From Methylocystis sp. L43 (GTDB taxonomy: Bacteria; Pseudomonadota; Alphaproteobacteria; Rhizobiales; Beijerinckiaceae): a DNA stretch of 64,000 nt. The stretch spans positions 182,681 to 246,680 of the forward strand of contig NZ_JADNRA010000033.1 in NCBI RefSeq assembly GCF_015709525.1. Direction: 5' to 3'. Numbering within the stretch: the stretch's first letter is position 1; each line of letters starts with the position of its first letter. The position numbers and the translations under genes are program-made. This document shows, piece by piece, positions 9,161 through 17,173 of this stretch. Below the pieces are notes generated by a model. That model had not been told where the DNA came from. It made no database searches and was given only the letters and a program-made list of their open reading frames with translations.

Positions 9161-9657
9161 CAAGCGCCGTCGCGCGGCGTCGCCGCTACATTGTCGGTCT
9201 GACGCGCGCGATAGTCGGCGAGTCGCGCGGCGAGCGCCTTGTCGGCGAGGGCAAGAATTGCGGCGGCGAGCAGCGCGGCGTTGATCGCCCCGGCCTTGCC
9301 GATGGCGAGCGTTCCCACGGGCACGCCGCCCGGCATCTGAACGATCGAGAGCAGCGAATCGAGGCCCTTCAGGGCTTCCGATTCGACGGGGACGCCGAGA
9401 ACCGGCAGCCGCGTCATCGCGGCTGTCATGCCCGGCAGATGCGCGGCCCCGCCAGCCCCCGCGATGATGACCTGGAAGCCTTCCGATTCGGCGCCCTTCG
9501 CGAACGCCGCCAGTCGATCGGGCGTGCGATGGGCTGAAACGATGCGCGAGTCGTAGCCGATCTCGAGCGCCGCGAGAGTTTCGACCGCGTGGCGCATCGT
9601 CGCCCAGTCGGATTGCGACCCCATGATGACGGCGACAGGCGGTTTCGACTTCCCCAC
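9160..9657 (-). CDS. purE: 5-(carboxyamino)imidazole ribonucleotide mutase
   Basis: Converts N5-CAIR, the product of PurK, to CAIR. The 165-residue protein has the family signatures [14 protein letters not shown] and [12 protein letters not shown]. It starts with GTG at 9657 preceded by AAGGA; no in-frame ATG is better placed. It is first in the purEK operon and divergent from the antiporter gene. Confidence 0.95.
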   Translation of the reverse strand: MGKSKPPVAVIMGSQSDWATMRHAVETLAALEIGYDSRIVSAHRTPDRLAAFAKGAESEGFQVIIAGAGGAAHLPGMTAAMTRLPVLGVPVESEALKGLDSLLSIVQMPGGVPVGTLAIGKAGAINAALLAAAILALADKALAARLADYRARQTDNVAATPRDGA

Positions 9658-9817
9658 TCTGCATTCCTTTACAAAGGGAAGCCATGCGGCATAGACGATG
9701 GCTTCTCGATAGGCAAGCGCGCGATAGGCGTCGATCGCGGACCGATTTCGCTTCGCGAGAGGGCGGCGCGCGCGCTATGAACTCCTCAAGATTTTTCTCG
9801 ATCGGCGTGGTTGAATT

Positions 9818-11026
9818 ATGGATGAAGGCCTGAGGCAAGCGGTCGCCGTGCTGGCGGTGGCGATGATCGTCGCAATCGCCGCCCGTCAAATCAGACTGCC
9901 CTATACCGTTGGGCTGGTCATCGTTGGCGCCGCCGTCGCGTTGTCGGGCGCTGACTTCGCGCCGCATCTGACTCATGATCTGATTTTCGACCTCGTCTTG
10001 CCGCCGCTCCTGTTCGAGGCGGCGCTGACCCTGTCCTGGCGCGAATTGGTGCGCGATTCGCTGCCTTTGCTCGCGCTCGCGGGAATCGGAACGGTCGTTT
10101 CCGCAGCCGTTGTCACGGCGTCGATGACGACGTTGCTCGGCTGGCCTCTCTTCTCGGCGATGCTGTTTGGCGCGCTGATCGCGGCGACGGATCCGGTCGC
10201 GATCATTGCGATGTTCAAGGACAACCGGATCAAAGGCCGCATGCGGCTGCTGGTCGAAAGCGAAAGCCTGCTCAACGACGGCGCTGCGGCGGTGCTCTTC
10301 GTCATGGCGCTCGCCTTCGTGCAAAGCGGCGGCGCGGACCAGAGCGCCGCGGCGACCGCCCTCACTCTTGTGAAAGTCGTGTTCGGCGGCGTCGTTGTCG
10401 GGGCCTTGTTCGGCGGAGCCGCCATCCTCGCCTCGCTGCGCACCTCGGAACATCTCATCGAAGCGGCGCTGACGACCATCGCCGCGTTCGGCTCGTTTCT
10501 GGTCGCCGAATATTTCCATGTCTCCGGCGTGCTGGCGACGGTGACGGCCGGTCTCGTCATGGGCAATCTGGGCCTGCTGAGCGAGCAGGAAGGCGGCTAC
10601 ATCACCCTCAAGGGGCGCGAATTCGTTCTGTCCTTTTGGGATTTCGCGGCTTTCCTAGCCAATTCCATGGTGTTTCTTATGATTGGCGCGGATGTGGCGT
10701 CGACCCCGTTCGGCGCCGTCGGGGCGATGGCGCTGGCCGTGGGAATCGTTACGGTGCTTTGCGCGCGCGCCATCGTCGTCTATCCGTTGAGTTCGTTGTT
10801 TTTCGTTTCGCGATGGAAGATCTCGTTTCGCGAGCAGCATGTTCTCTGGTGGGGCGGGTTGCGCGGCGCGCTTGCGCTCGCCCTGGCGCTGTCGCTTCCG
10901 GGCGATCTGCCGCAACGCGACGAGATACTCGCCATCACTTTCGCCGTGGTCGGCTTCTCGATTGTGGTTCAGGGCCTCACCATGCCGCTGCTGCTCCGCG
11001 CCCTCGGCTTCGTGGCGGGACGGTAA
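9818..11026 (+). CDS. Na+(K+)/H+ antiporter, CPA1 (NhaP-like)
   Basis: Polytopic inner-membrane protein of 402 residues with about 12 hydrophobic segments. The conserved ion-binding region (LIAATDPVAI) and the following ESESLLNDGAAAVLF segment define the monovalent cation:proton antiporter family. There is no long cytosolic C-terminal domain. It would exchange Na+ or K+ for protons in pH and salt homeostasis; ion preference cannot be read from sequence. It is divergent from purE across 160 bp. Confidence 0.9.
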   Translation: MDEGLRQAVAVLAVAMIVAIAARQIRLPYTVGLVIVGAAVALSGADFAPHLTHDLIFDLVLPPLLFEAALTLSWRELVRDSLPLLALAGIGTVVSAAVVTASMTTLLGWPLFSAMLFGALIAATDPVAIIAMFKDNRIKGRMRLLVESESLLNDGAAAVLFVMALAFVQSGGADQSAAATALTLVKVVFGGVVVGALFGGAAILASLRTSEHLIEAALTTIAAFGSFLVAEYFHVSGVLATVTAGLVMGNLGLLSEQEGGYITLKGREFVLSFWDFAAFLANSMVFLMIGADVASTPFGAVGAMALAVGIVTVLCARAIVVYPLSSLFFVSRWKISFREQHVLWWGGLRGALALALALSLPGDLPQRDEILAITFAVVGFSIVVQGLTMPLLLRALGFVAGR

Positions 11027-11067
11027 GCGGCTATCCGGCGCTCCGAGCGGCGGAAGAGGAAACCAGC

Positions 11068-11283
11068 TTAAGCGATGATATCGGGCGTGAGCTGGTCTTC
11101 GAGATAGGCGATGCGGTCGCGCAGCAGCAGCTTGCGTTTTTTCAGCCGCTGAATCTGCAGCTGATCGGCGACGCCGACCGCTAGCAACGCGTCAATCGCG
11201 GTCTCCAGATCGTGATGTTCCAGCCGAAGCCGTGCAACTTCAGCGCGGGTCGCGCTCATGTCGATCTCGCTCGTGTCGTTCAT
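11068..11283 (-). CDS. DUF465 (YdcH-like) small coiled-coil protein
   Basis: A 71-residue, highly charged helical protein with the DUF465 pattern: RLEHHDLETAID, then LKKRKLLLRDRIAYLED. The ATG at 11283 (MNDTSEIDMSA) is preferred; an upstream in-frame codon at 11340 and a downstream ATG are alternatives. It is the first of two DUF465 genes that bracket selO. Biochemical function is unknown. Confidence 0.8.
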   Translation of the reverse strand: MNDTSEIDMSATRAEVARLRLEHHDLETAIDALLAVGVADQLQIQRLKKRKLLLRDRIAYLEDQLTPDIIA

Positions 11284-11385
11284 TGACAGCCGCCGTTGAG
11301 CGCCATTGAACGCCGGGGAATCGATGGTTCTAGAACGCAATTATCGCGCCGCAGCCATGGCGCGTTCAAGCGAATTGCTCTGTCG

Positions 11386-12801
11386 TCATTCATAGGCGCT
11401 CCGCATCTCCTCAATTGCAGCGATCTTGGCGTAGAGCGGCGCCCAGTCGTCGCGCTCGGCGATCGCCGCCCAAAGCGCCTCGACCTCGTCGATGAGCATC
11501 GTACAGGGCGCCGCGCCCCTGAAATAGGGGTGATCCAGGCGCGCGGAAGACGCCGGCTCGTGTGCGGCCAAAGCGGCGCGCAGCGGCGCGAAGGCTTCCG
11601 CTTCGTAATGCGCCGCGGACGGACTGTGTTTGGCGCGCGCGACGGACGCCATGCCGCCGCGCCAGTCGAAGAAGGTCCGTTCGAAGGGCGCCTGCGTCAT
11701 TGTCAGAAAATCGACGAAGGCCTTCGCCAGCGCAGCGTCGGCTTCCTCGCCGGCCGAGGCGAGCCCGAGCCGATTGAGCAGCGCCGCGCGAAACTCCTGC
11801 TGGATACGCGTGGGAAAGGTCGCCAGAACCTTTTCGGCGGTCTTTAGCCCGATAAGGGGGATCAGACATTCGGCCAGACGGGACAGATTCCAGCCCAGCG
11901 CGCCGGGCTGACGCCCGAAGGCGTAAAGCCCGCTTTCGTCGAAATAGGCGGCGGTGAAGGTCGGGTCATAGACCGGCGCAAAGCGCCACGGCCCATAGTC
12001 GAAGCTCTCGCCGGTGACGTTGATATTGTCGGAATTCAGCACGCCATGAACGAAGCCTGACGCCATGTAGCCGGCGCCGAGCCGGGCGACCCGCGCCACG
12101 ACCTCTTCGAGAAAGGCGAGGGCCCTCTCCGGCGCCGGCAAATCGGCGATGGCGGGAAAATAGTAGCGGCAGACGTGATCGAGCAGCCTCTCGATCGCCG
12201 CGGCGTCTTCATGGAAGGCGAGGCGCTGAAACGTTCCGATGCGAATATGCGAATGCGACAGGCGCACCAGCACGCTGGAGCGCGTCGGCGAGGGTTCGTC
12301 GCCGCGCATCAGCGCCTCGCCCGTTTCGATCAGGCTGAAGGTCTTGGAGGTGTCGACCCCGAGCGCCTCCAGCATCTCCGTCGCCAGAATCTCGCGCACG
12401 CCGCCCTTGAGCGTCAGCCGCCCGTCGCCGCGCCGCGACCAGGGAGTCTGGCCGCTGCCCTTGGTGCCGAGATCGAGCAGGCGGCCGTCCTTGGCGTCGC
12501 GCAGCTGCGCGAAGAGGAAGCCGCGACCGTCGCCGAGATCCGAATTGTACACGCGGAATTGGTGGCCGTGATAGCGCAGCGCCAATGGATGCGCCAACCC
12601 GCCCGGGAGCGGCGAAAAACGCCCCAAATGCTCGAGCCACTCCGCATCGCTCAGCCCGTCGAGGCCGACCCGCGCCGCCCAGCGCTGATTACGGTAGCGG
12701 AGTCGATGCTCGGGGAACGTGGCGGGTTCGACGCGGTCGAAGAAGGGCTCGCCCAGACCTTCGTGTAACGTCTCGGGGCGATAAAGCTCGGTAACGGGCA
12801 T
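11386..12801 (-). CDS. selO: Protein adenylyltransferase SelO (YdiU family pseudokinase)
   Basis: Transfers AMP from ATP to Ser, Thr or Tyr of target proteins, a role linked to redox stress. The 471-residue product has the family N-terminus (PVTELYRPETL), the NQRWAARVG region, YHGHQFRVYNSDLGDGRGFLFAQL, GTKGSGQTPWSRRGDGRLTLK (nucleotide-binding region) and HGVLNSDNINVTGESFDYGPW (catalytic/metal region). The ATG at 12801 fits the family start better than the longer frame to 12846. It lies between two DUF465 genes on the same strand. Confidence 0.93.
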   Translation of the reverse strand: MPVTELYRPETLHEGLGEPFFDRVEPATFPEHRLRYRNQRWAARVGLDGLSDAEWLEHLGRFSPLPGGLAHPLALRYHGHQFRVYNSDLGDGRGFLFAQLRDAKDGRLLDLGTKGSGQTPWSRRGDGRLTLKGGVREILATEMLEALGVDTSKTFSLIETGEALMRGDEPSPTRSSVLVRLSHSHIRIGTFQRLAFHEDAAAIERLLDHVCRYYFPAIADLPAPERALAFLEEVVARVARLGAGYMASGFVHGVLNSDNINVTGESFDYGPWRFAPVYDPTFTAAYFDESGLYAFGRQPGALGWNLSRLAECLIPLIGLKTAEKVLATFPTRIQQEFRAALLNRLGLASAGEEADAALAKAFVDFLTMTQAPFERTFFDWRGGMASVARAKHSPSAAHYEAEAFAPLRAALAAHEPASSARLDHPYFRGAAPCTMLIDEVEALWAAIAERDDWAPLYAKIAAIEEMRSAYE

Positions 12802-12909
12802 AAGGACGAGGTCTCGCAAATCGCGCGCCGCGGCGCGAACGCCCAAAAAAATAAGGCGGAGATCTCTCTCCGCCCATGGCGTGAAGCAGAAAGTGAGCGA
12901 AGGGAAACG

Positions 12910-13089
12910 CTAATGTCGCGTTTCGCTAATCGACAATTTGACGAGTTCGTCCTTGATCTGCAGCTTCTTGCGCTTGAGTTCCAGGATCTTCAATTCGTCC
13001 GCTTGGGGATGCAGCTGTTCCTGCTCGATCTCCTTTTTGAGCGCGTCATGGCGGCGCTGGAGTTCGACGATATGGCCCTGCAAGGACAT
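12910..13089 (-). CDS. DUF465 (YdcH-like) small protein
   Basis: A 59-residue charged helical peptide starting MSLQGHIVELQRRHDALKKE, with the DUF465 Leu/Lys-rich second helix (ILELKRKKLQIKDEL). The start at 13089 is fixed by a perfect GGAGG seven bases upstream. It is a paralogue of the gene at 11068-11283 on the other side of selO. Confidence 0.85.
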   Translation of the reverse strand: MSLQGHIVELQRRHDALKKEIEQEQLHPQADELKILELKRKKLQIKDELVKLSISETRH

Positions 13090-13286
13090 GCGAAACCTCC
13101 TTAACTTCTCTCCGCTCGACAAGCGGGAGCGGCGTTAAGTCTGCCACAAAGCAGGCGCGCCGCAAGACTCGAAATCGCCCCACGTCACAAAACTTTTGCA
13201 CGCGAAGCCCACGGTCTTTACGGAACGTCAATTCTTTCCGTGACTTGCGGTCGAGACTGATTCCCAACGTCGCAGGCAAAGCCCGC

Positions 13287-13315
13287 TTGCGCCTCGCCGC
13301 GTACGTCAGTATAGA
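13287..13315 (+). promoter_or_regulatory. Candidate promoter for the left tRNA-Val gene
   Basis: TTGCGC at 13287-13292 and TATAGA at 13310-13315 are separated by 17 bp and end 25 bp before the tRNA. The -35 box is weak. This flank is host DNA and should drive the original tRNA gene. Confidence 0.35.
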
Positions 13316-13339
13316 CGGGCGCTCCGGCCCACGGGCCTG

Positions 13340-13416
<77 letters not shown>

Positions 13417-13483
13417 CCAAACCATTGATCTGGAAGTGTTTTCGTAGTCCAGGCAGAGGCTAAGCATCCTTCACCTTTGCAGT

Positions 13484-13504
13484 CTGTCACGCTCGTGTCA
13501 CAGC
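13484..13504 (+). promoter_or_regulatory. Candidate integrase arm-type site, left
   Basis: A 21-bp segment reads CTGTCAC, 5 bases, then TGTCACAGC, so TGTCAC occurs twice, 11 bp apart. 18 of 21 bases match a segment at 25155-25175 near the other end in the same orientation. It lies 69 bp inside the left repeat and just before the integrase start, so it could also give autoregulation. Confidence 0.5.
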
Positions 13505-13517
13505 GACGGAGCGACAG

Positions 13518-14549
13518 ATGGCTACATTAAGGAAGCGTGGGACCAAGTGGCAGGTCCAAGTCAGGCGGAATGGCTTCCCCGCCGCATCCAAGACGTTCCA
13601 CCTCAAGGACGACGCCATAAGATGGGGCAGGGAGCAGGAACGCCTGATTGACACAGGTGCGCCAGTAACGCTTACGCTCGGCCCTGCTAAGGTAGAGCTA
13701 AAGCTTGCTGATCTGTTGGAACGCTACCGGGCTGAAGTCCTCCCACGGAAGCGAGCTGCCGGGCCGATCGAGGCTTTTCATCTGCGGGCGCTCCAACGGC
13801 ACTCAATGGCGCAGCTTGCGCTCTCGGAGCTTACGTCTCCCGGCATAGCCGCCTACCGTGACCACCGCACAGAGAAAGTCTCCTCCTCGACAGTCTTGAG
13901 GGAGCTGGGATTGCTTTTCCACGCCCTTAGGGTAGCTCGCCGTGAGTGGGGGCTTCCCGTTCCAGAAATCGAGAAGATCGCCAAGCCCACTCCCAACAAG
14001 GCGAGGGAGCGGAGGCTGTCCAATGATGAGCTTGCAGCCTTGAACGCTGCCCTAGCGGGCTGCCGTAACAAGCTGGTAAAGCCCGTATTCCTGTTTGCGA
14101 TTGCTACAGGCATGAGGCGCAGCGAGATTTTGTCCCTCAGATGGGCCGACGTAGACCTCAAGAAGCGAACCGCTTTTCTGCCCATCACGAAGAACGGTCA
14201 CAGCAGGACTGTGCCATTGTCCGCCAGCGCAGCGGCGATCCTCGAACGACAAACATCAGCGACCCCAAGATCAGGCGAGTGCTTTCCCATTTCGTCAAAC
14301 GCCTTCCGGCTTGCTTGGGATCGGGTCAAAGCAAGGGCTGGAATAGAGAACCTCCGCTTTCATGACCTTCGACACGAAGCCATTAGTCGCTTCTTTGAAA
14401 TGGGATTGTCAGTCCCTGAGGTTAGCCTGATCAGCGGGCATAAGGATGCGAGGATGCTTTTTCGATACACGCACCTGAAAGCTGAGCGCGTTGCTCAGAA
14501 ACTGCAATCGCTTGACGGCGGTTTAGACGCTCATCTGCCGACCGACTAA
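13518..14549 (+). CDS. Tyrosine recombinase / phage-type integrase
   Basis: Catalyses site-specific integration and excision of the island at tRNA-Val. The 343-residue protein has an N-terminal arm-binding region (residues 1-50), a core-binding SAM-like domain (60-150) and the catalytic domain. Active-site residues are Arg200 (ATGMRRSE), Lys225, His282 and Arg285 (FHDLRHEA), His308 (SGHKD) and nucleophile Tyr317 (FRYTH), so it should be active. The ATG at 13518 is preceded by GGAG. It is transcribed away from the tRNA. Confidence 0.95.
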   Translation: MATLRKRGTKWQVQVRRNGFPAASKTFHLKDDAIRWGREQERLIDTGAPVTLTLGPAKVELKLADLLERYRAEVLPRKRAAGPIEAFHLRALQRHSMAQLALSELTSPGIAAYRDHRTEKVSSSTVLRELGLLFHALRVARREWGLPVPEIEKIAKPTPNKARERRLSNDELAALNAALAGCRNKLVKPVFLFAIATGMRRSEILSLRWADVDLKKRTAFLPITKNGHSRTVPLSASAAAILERQTSATPRSGECFPISSNAFRLAWDRVKARAGIENLRFHDLRHEAISRFFEMGLSVPEVSLISGHKDARMLFRYTHLKAERVAQKLQSLDGGLDAHLPTD

Positions 14550-14691
14550 AAAAATACCTGCAACGACACAGAGACGAGAAAAGGGGAGAGGCAGCGGACA
14601 AGCCGCCCCTCCCGTTCACACTTATCAAATCACATAGACCGATGATGACCCCTGTTCGCCTACGGCAAGGCCGAATAGACCTTCTACACGA

Positions 14692-15993
14692 TCAAGCGGC
14701 CATCCTCGTTTCCTGCCCCTGAGGAGAGTGTGAGATGCTACCGCTCGTGTTTAGCCAATCACGCAGAAGTTTCCTCATGCGCTCCGATGGAATGAACAGG
14801 TGAATGGGATCACCGCGCCGTATCTGACTCCGCCATATCCATTGGATCATAGCCGACAGCGCATACATGTCCTCATCGACCTTAATCCCTCGCTCATGGA
14901 AGTAGCCTTTGATGACAGGGTGATAGAAGCAGTTATACAGATAGGCCATAGCCTGCTTATCGACATACTCATTCGTTCCCTTAGCGTTGTTAGCAATCCA
15001 ACCCTTGGTGTAGCCTCTACCCTTGAGCCTCGGTTTCACCTTCGAGAACGCAGTCCAAGCATTGAACTTAGCAGGCGACTTAGCGACACGAGAGAAGAAG
15101 GTCTCAGTCGATGACTTTAGTCGCCTCAACTCCTTATCCGACGCCTTATCATACCAAGTCGATGACAGAGGGTTCCTTAGGCCGTTAGCATCCCCCATCT
15201 TGTTCATAGGTCCCTCATAGACACGGATAAGGGACTTGATGCGCTCCTTAGCCTCTCTGTCACCACGACTTGCGTCCCATTCACAGAGCGATCCATCTCG
15301 AATCGTTTTCATGCGAATGGTGAAGCCCTCAGCTTGCAAGTAGGCGTAAAAGGGAGACCCCTTGAACAGATAGGTGCAGACGATCACCTCCTTGAAGCAA
15401 GTCAGAAACTCAGAGGGAAACTCCCAAAGGAGCATGGTGTCCTTGACACTGACCAAGCTTCCAGTGTGGCAGAGCTTCTTGATGTCGGAGAACCTACCTT
15501 CACAGTCTGGGTAAGCCTCATCGTTCCAGCACAGGCGTCTTGTGGTCTTATCGATGTAGACCATGTTGTTATCGAAGAGGAGCTTACGGTCCTTGGCAGT
15601 GAGCTTATCAAACATGCCGACACATTCGAGAACCTCATCGATAATTAGCTGATAGCCTTGCTCCTTGAGCTTCTCGTATATCGACCTATCGAGGAGACGA
15701 AAGAGAGCATGAGTGGTGACGATGTTCTCACCTTCGTCAACGAGCTTATCGAGGTGATAGAGCTTCTTGCCGTGAACAGGCTGAGGGTCCTTAAACCTCA
15801 GGTCGGAGCATGAGTGAACAAACCTATCAACCTCACTCAGGAGAGGAACTACCACAAGGAACTTAGTTGGCTCATGGTCAGGGCTAGCGAATGAATCAGC
15901 GACGTCCTTATCATGCTGAGCATTGATCATATCGATGACATAGGTGGTCTTACCCGACCCCATGATGGAGTCGAGGACGGTGATGGTAGTCAT
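14692..15993 (-). CDS. Phage-type DEAD-like helicase/ATPase, solitary
   Basis: A 433-residue P-loop protein. Walker A is MGSGKTTY (Lys15), followed by a motif Ia-like VVVPLLSEVDR (48-57), NIVTTHALF (90-98) and Walker B LIIDE (Asp119-Glu120). The rest lacks obvious motifs IV-VI of classical SF2 helicases, although SERMRKLL near the C-terminus could be a degenerate one. It resembles helicase-like genes of tailed phages. Codon use is markedly less GC-rich than the host. A 1.18-kb repeat-rich non-coding region lies immediately upstream, suggesting a replication or control module. The substrate is unknown. Confidence 0.7.
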   Translation of the reverse strand: MTTITVLDSIMGSGKTTYVIDMINAQHDKDVADSFASPDHEPTKFLVVVPLLSEVDRFVHSCSDLRFKDPQPVHGKKLYHLDKLVDEGENIVTTHALFRLLDRSIYEKLKEQGYQLIIDEVLECVGMFDKLTAKDRKLLFDNNMVYIDKTTRRLCWNDEAYPDCEGRFSDIKKLCHTGSLVSVKDTMLLWEFPSEFLTCFKEVIVCTYLFKGSPFYAYLQAEGFTIRMKTIRDGSLCEWDASRGDREAKERIKSLIRVYEGPMNKMGDANGLRNPLSSTWYDKASDKELRRLKSSTETFFSRVAKSPAKFNAWTAFSKVKPRLKGRGYTKGWIANNAKGTNEYVDKQAMAYLYNCFYHPVIKGYFHERGIKVDEDMYALSAMIQWIWRSQIRRGDPIHLFIPSERMRKLLRDWLNTSGSISHSPQGQETRMAA

Positions 15994-16146
15994 GTAGTGG
16001 AGTAGTCCTTTACAGGGTTGGGGGAGTAGCTGTTTTGACTCTTTTATAACTCCTTCTCCTTTAAGGGGAGGGAGCTAAACATCTAGAGAAAACAGGTGGT
16101 TGAGAAGGTAGCGCCGAGTTTTGAGAGGGTGTTTTTTCGGCGTTCC

Positions 16147-16186
16147 CCGATTGGCGAGTGTTCACGATTAAAACCGTGAGGATCGG
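16147..16186 (+). other. Hairpin 1 of a possible structured RNA
   Basis: The outer arms are CCGAT (16147-16151) and ATCGG (16182-16186). The inner stem is TCACG (16162-16166) with CGTGA (16175-16179), closing an 8-base loop. It is directly followed by hairpin 2. The transcribed strand is not known. Confidence 0.4.
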
Positions 16187-16200
16187 TCTCTCGCCGTAGA

Positions 16201-16238
16201 CCATTCAGACGCCTTGCGAAGACAAGGCGAGAGAATGG
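16201..16238 (+). other. Hairpin 2 with symmetric internal loop and an alternative pairing
   Basis: CCATTC (16201-16206) pairs with GAATGG (16233-16238). A symmetric AGA/AGA internal loop follows, then CGCCTTG (16210-16216) pairs with CAAGGCG (16223-16229) around a 6-base loop. TCTCTCGCC just upstream (about 16187-16195) can instead pair with GGCGAGAGA (16226-16234), which would break both stems. Such mutually exclusive helices are typical of attenuators and switches. Confidence 0.45.
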
Positions 16239-16453
16239 GAGGGTGAGCCTCTAGTAGGGAAAAAGCTCGTGTGAGCGAGTTGCTAAGTCTGTTGCATAAG
16301 CGACTAAGCATGTAACTGAGCAACTGCCGACCGAACAATGGCTCCTGCGTTAACTTCCGAGACTGAGGATCGCTATTGGTGTTTGGTCTTTGAGCAAGGA
16401 GAGATCGGTCAACAATTGCGAGAGTGGCCGTGGAGCGGTATCGCTAGGGGGGA

Positions 16454-16646
16454 GTGTGCAACCAAATCGATAGGCTCAGCCGCTCATAGTTGGATGCCGA
16501 GTTACTCAGTTACTGAGTTACTGCCTTAGGTCCGGTAGTGGTCACTGAGCGACAGATCGGTGTGGGGGCTTATCGACTCAACTCTTGCTCAGTGGCTTAG
16601 CTGAGACCCTTCCAGCTATTTCGTTCCGGGGTGTGTGCAACCAAAT
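16454..16646 (+). repeat. 14-bp direct repeat pair GTGTGCAACCAAAT
   Basis: Perfect copies lie at 16454-16467 and 16633-16646, 179 bp apart, each preceded by a G-run. A partial relative (GGGGAGTGTGCGCC) occurs near 17086-17099. Confidence 0.6.
16499..16522 (+). repeat. Three tandem 8-bp repeats (SAGTTACT)
   Basis: GAGTTACT, CAGTTACT and GAGTTACT follow each other without spacers. The CTGAGYNAC sites at 16501-16509 (minus) and 16513-16521 (plus) are embedded in this tandem. Confidence 0.7.
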
Positions 16647-17173
16647 TGGTGGCGGGAAGTGCTTATGGTCGTGGAGTTGCCGGCTGCTGAGTCACTGACT
16701 TGTACAACGACTCATAGGCTCTGACTTAGTGGCGACTGTATACAAGCCATGCTGAACTGCTTCACGCTCTGCGCGTCGCTATGTGACATAGGACCAAAGG
16801 ACGGGTCCTCTTCCATGTTCGCTCTGGTGTCCGTGCATATCGACATGCTGAGCAACAAGCTGAGCGACAGGGCAGTGATTGCTGAGCGTGTGCATCTGCA
16901 ATCCCGGCATTGAACTCTGTGTCATCCGTGCGCTCTCAAACGGCCAGAGAGAGTCGCTGGATGCTTCAAACGGTCTTCTGGCAGGTATGGTGCTGCCCGT
17001 CTCGAAAACGACCCCAGCGAGTCCCGTAGACGCTCTGCCGTGTTTGCCGGGAGAGGGCGCGAAGGGGCCGGCCTTCATCCGATTAGGGGAGTGTGCGCCT
17101 ATATCAACAAGCATGGAAGTTTATAGTCGGAACTAATGGTCTCTGACCCCTATGTCGTAGCTCAGGCGACAGG

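Larger units (their letters stand above)
16316..16868. repeat. Cluster of seven CTGAGYNAC sites
   Basis: Perfect matches on the plus strand are at 16316-16324, 16513-16521, 16545-16553, 16687-16695, 16848-16856 and 16860-16868. One on the minus strand is at 16501-16509. A near match (CTGAGCGTG) starts at 16882. By my estimate about 0.04 would be expected by chance in 600 bp of equal-base sequence. They look like iterons or repeated protein-binding sites. Confidence 0.65.
15994..17173. other. 1.18-kb non-coding, repeat-rich control or origin region
   Basis: No convincing gene is visible in either strand over this span. It holds two consecutive hairpins (16147-16238), seven CTGAGYNAC sites (16316-16868), a tandem 8-bp triplet (16499-16522) and a perfect 14-bp repeat pair (16454-16467 and 16633-16646). 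CTNAG-type words are frequent. It lies between two genes or operons transcribed leftwards: upstream of the ATPase start and downstream of the hsdR stop. A replication origin or a regulatory RNA is the best guess. Confidence 0.6.

Noticed and set aside
7694..9202. 502-codon plus-strand frame opposite purK
   Set aside because: Shadow of purK and of the LysR gene; no recognisable domain.
9161..10519. N-terminal extension of the purK frame through purE and the antiporter gene
   Set aside because: PurK starts at 9160 with a TGATG overlap to purE; the upstream part is charged shadow sequence opposite other genes.
14580..14620. Terminator after the integrase
   Set aside because: GGGGAGAGGC and a C-rich partner pair only imperfectly and no T-run follows.
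16338..16529. 63-codon frame in the island's non-coding region
   Set aside because: No ribosome binding site and it runs through the tandem and CTGAGYNAC repeats, which better explain the sequence.
16316..16868. CRISPR array at the repeat cluster
   Set aside because: Repeats are 8-14 bp, irregularly spaced and partly on both strands; no cas genes are present.
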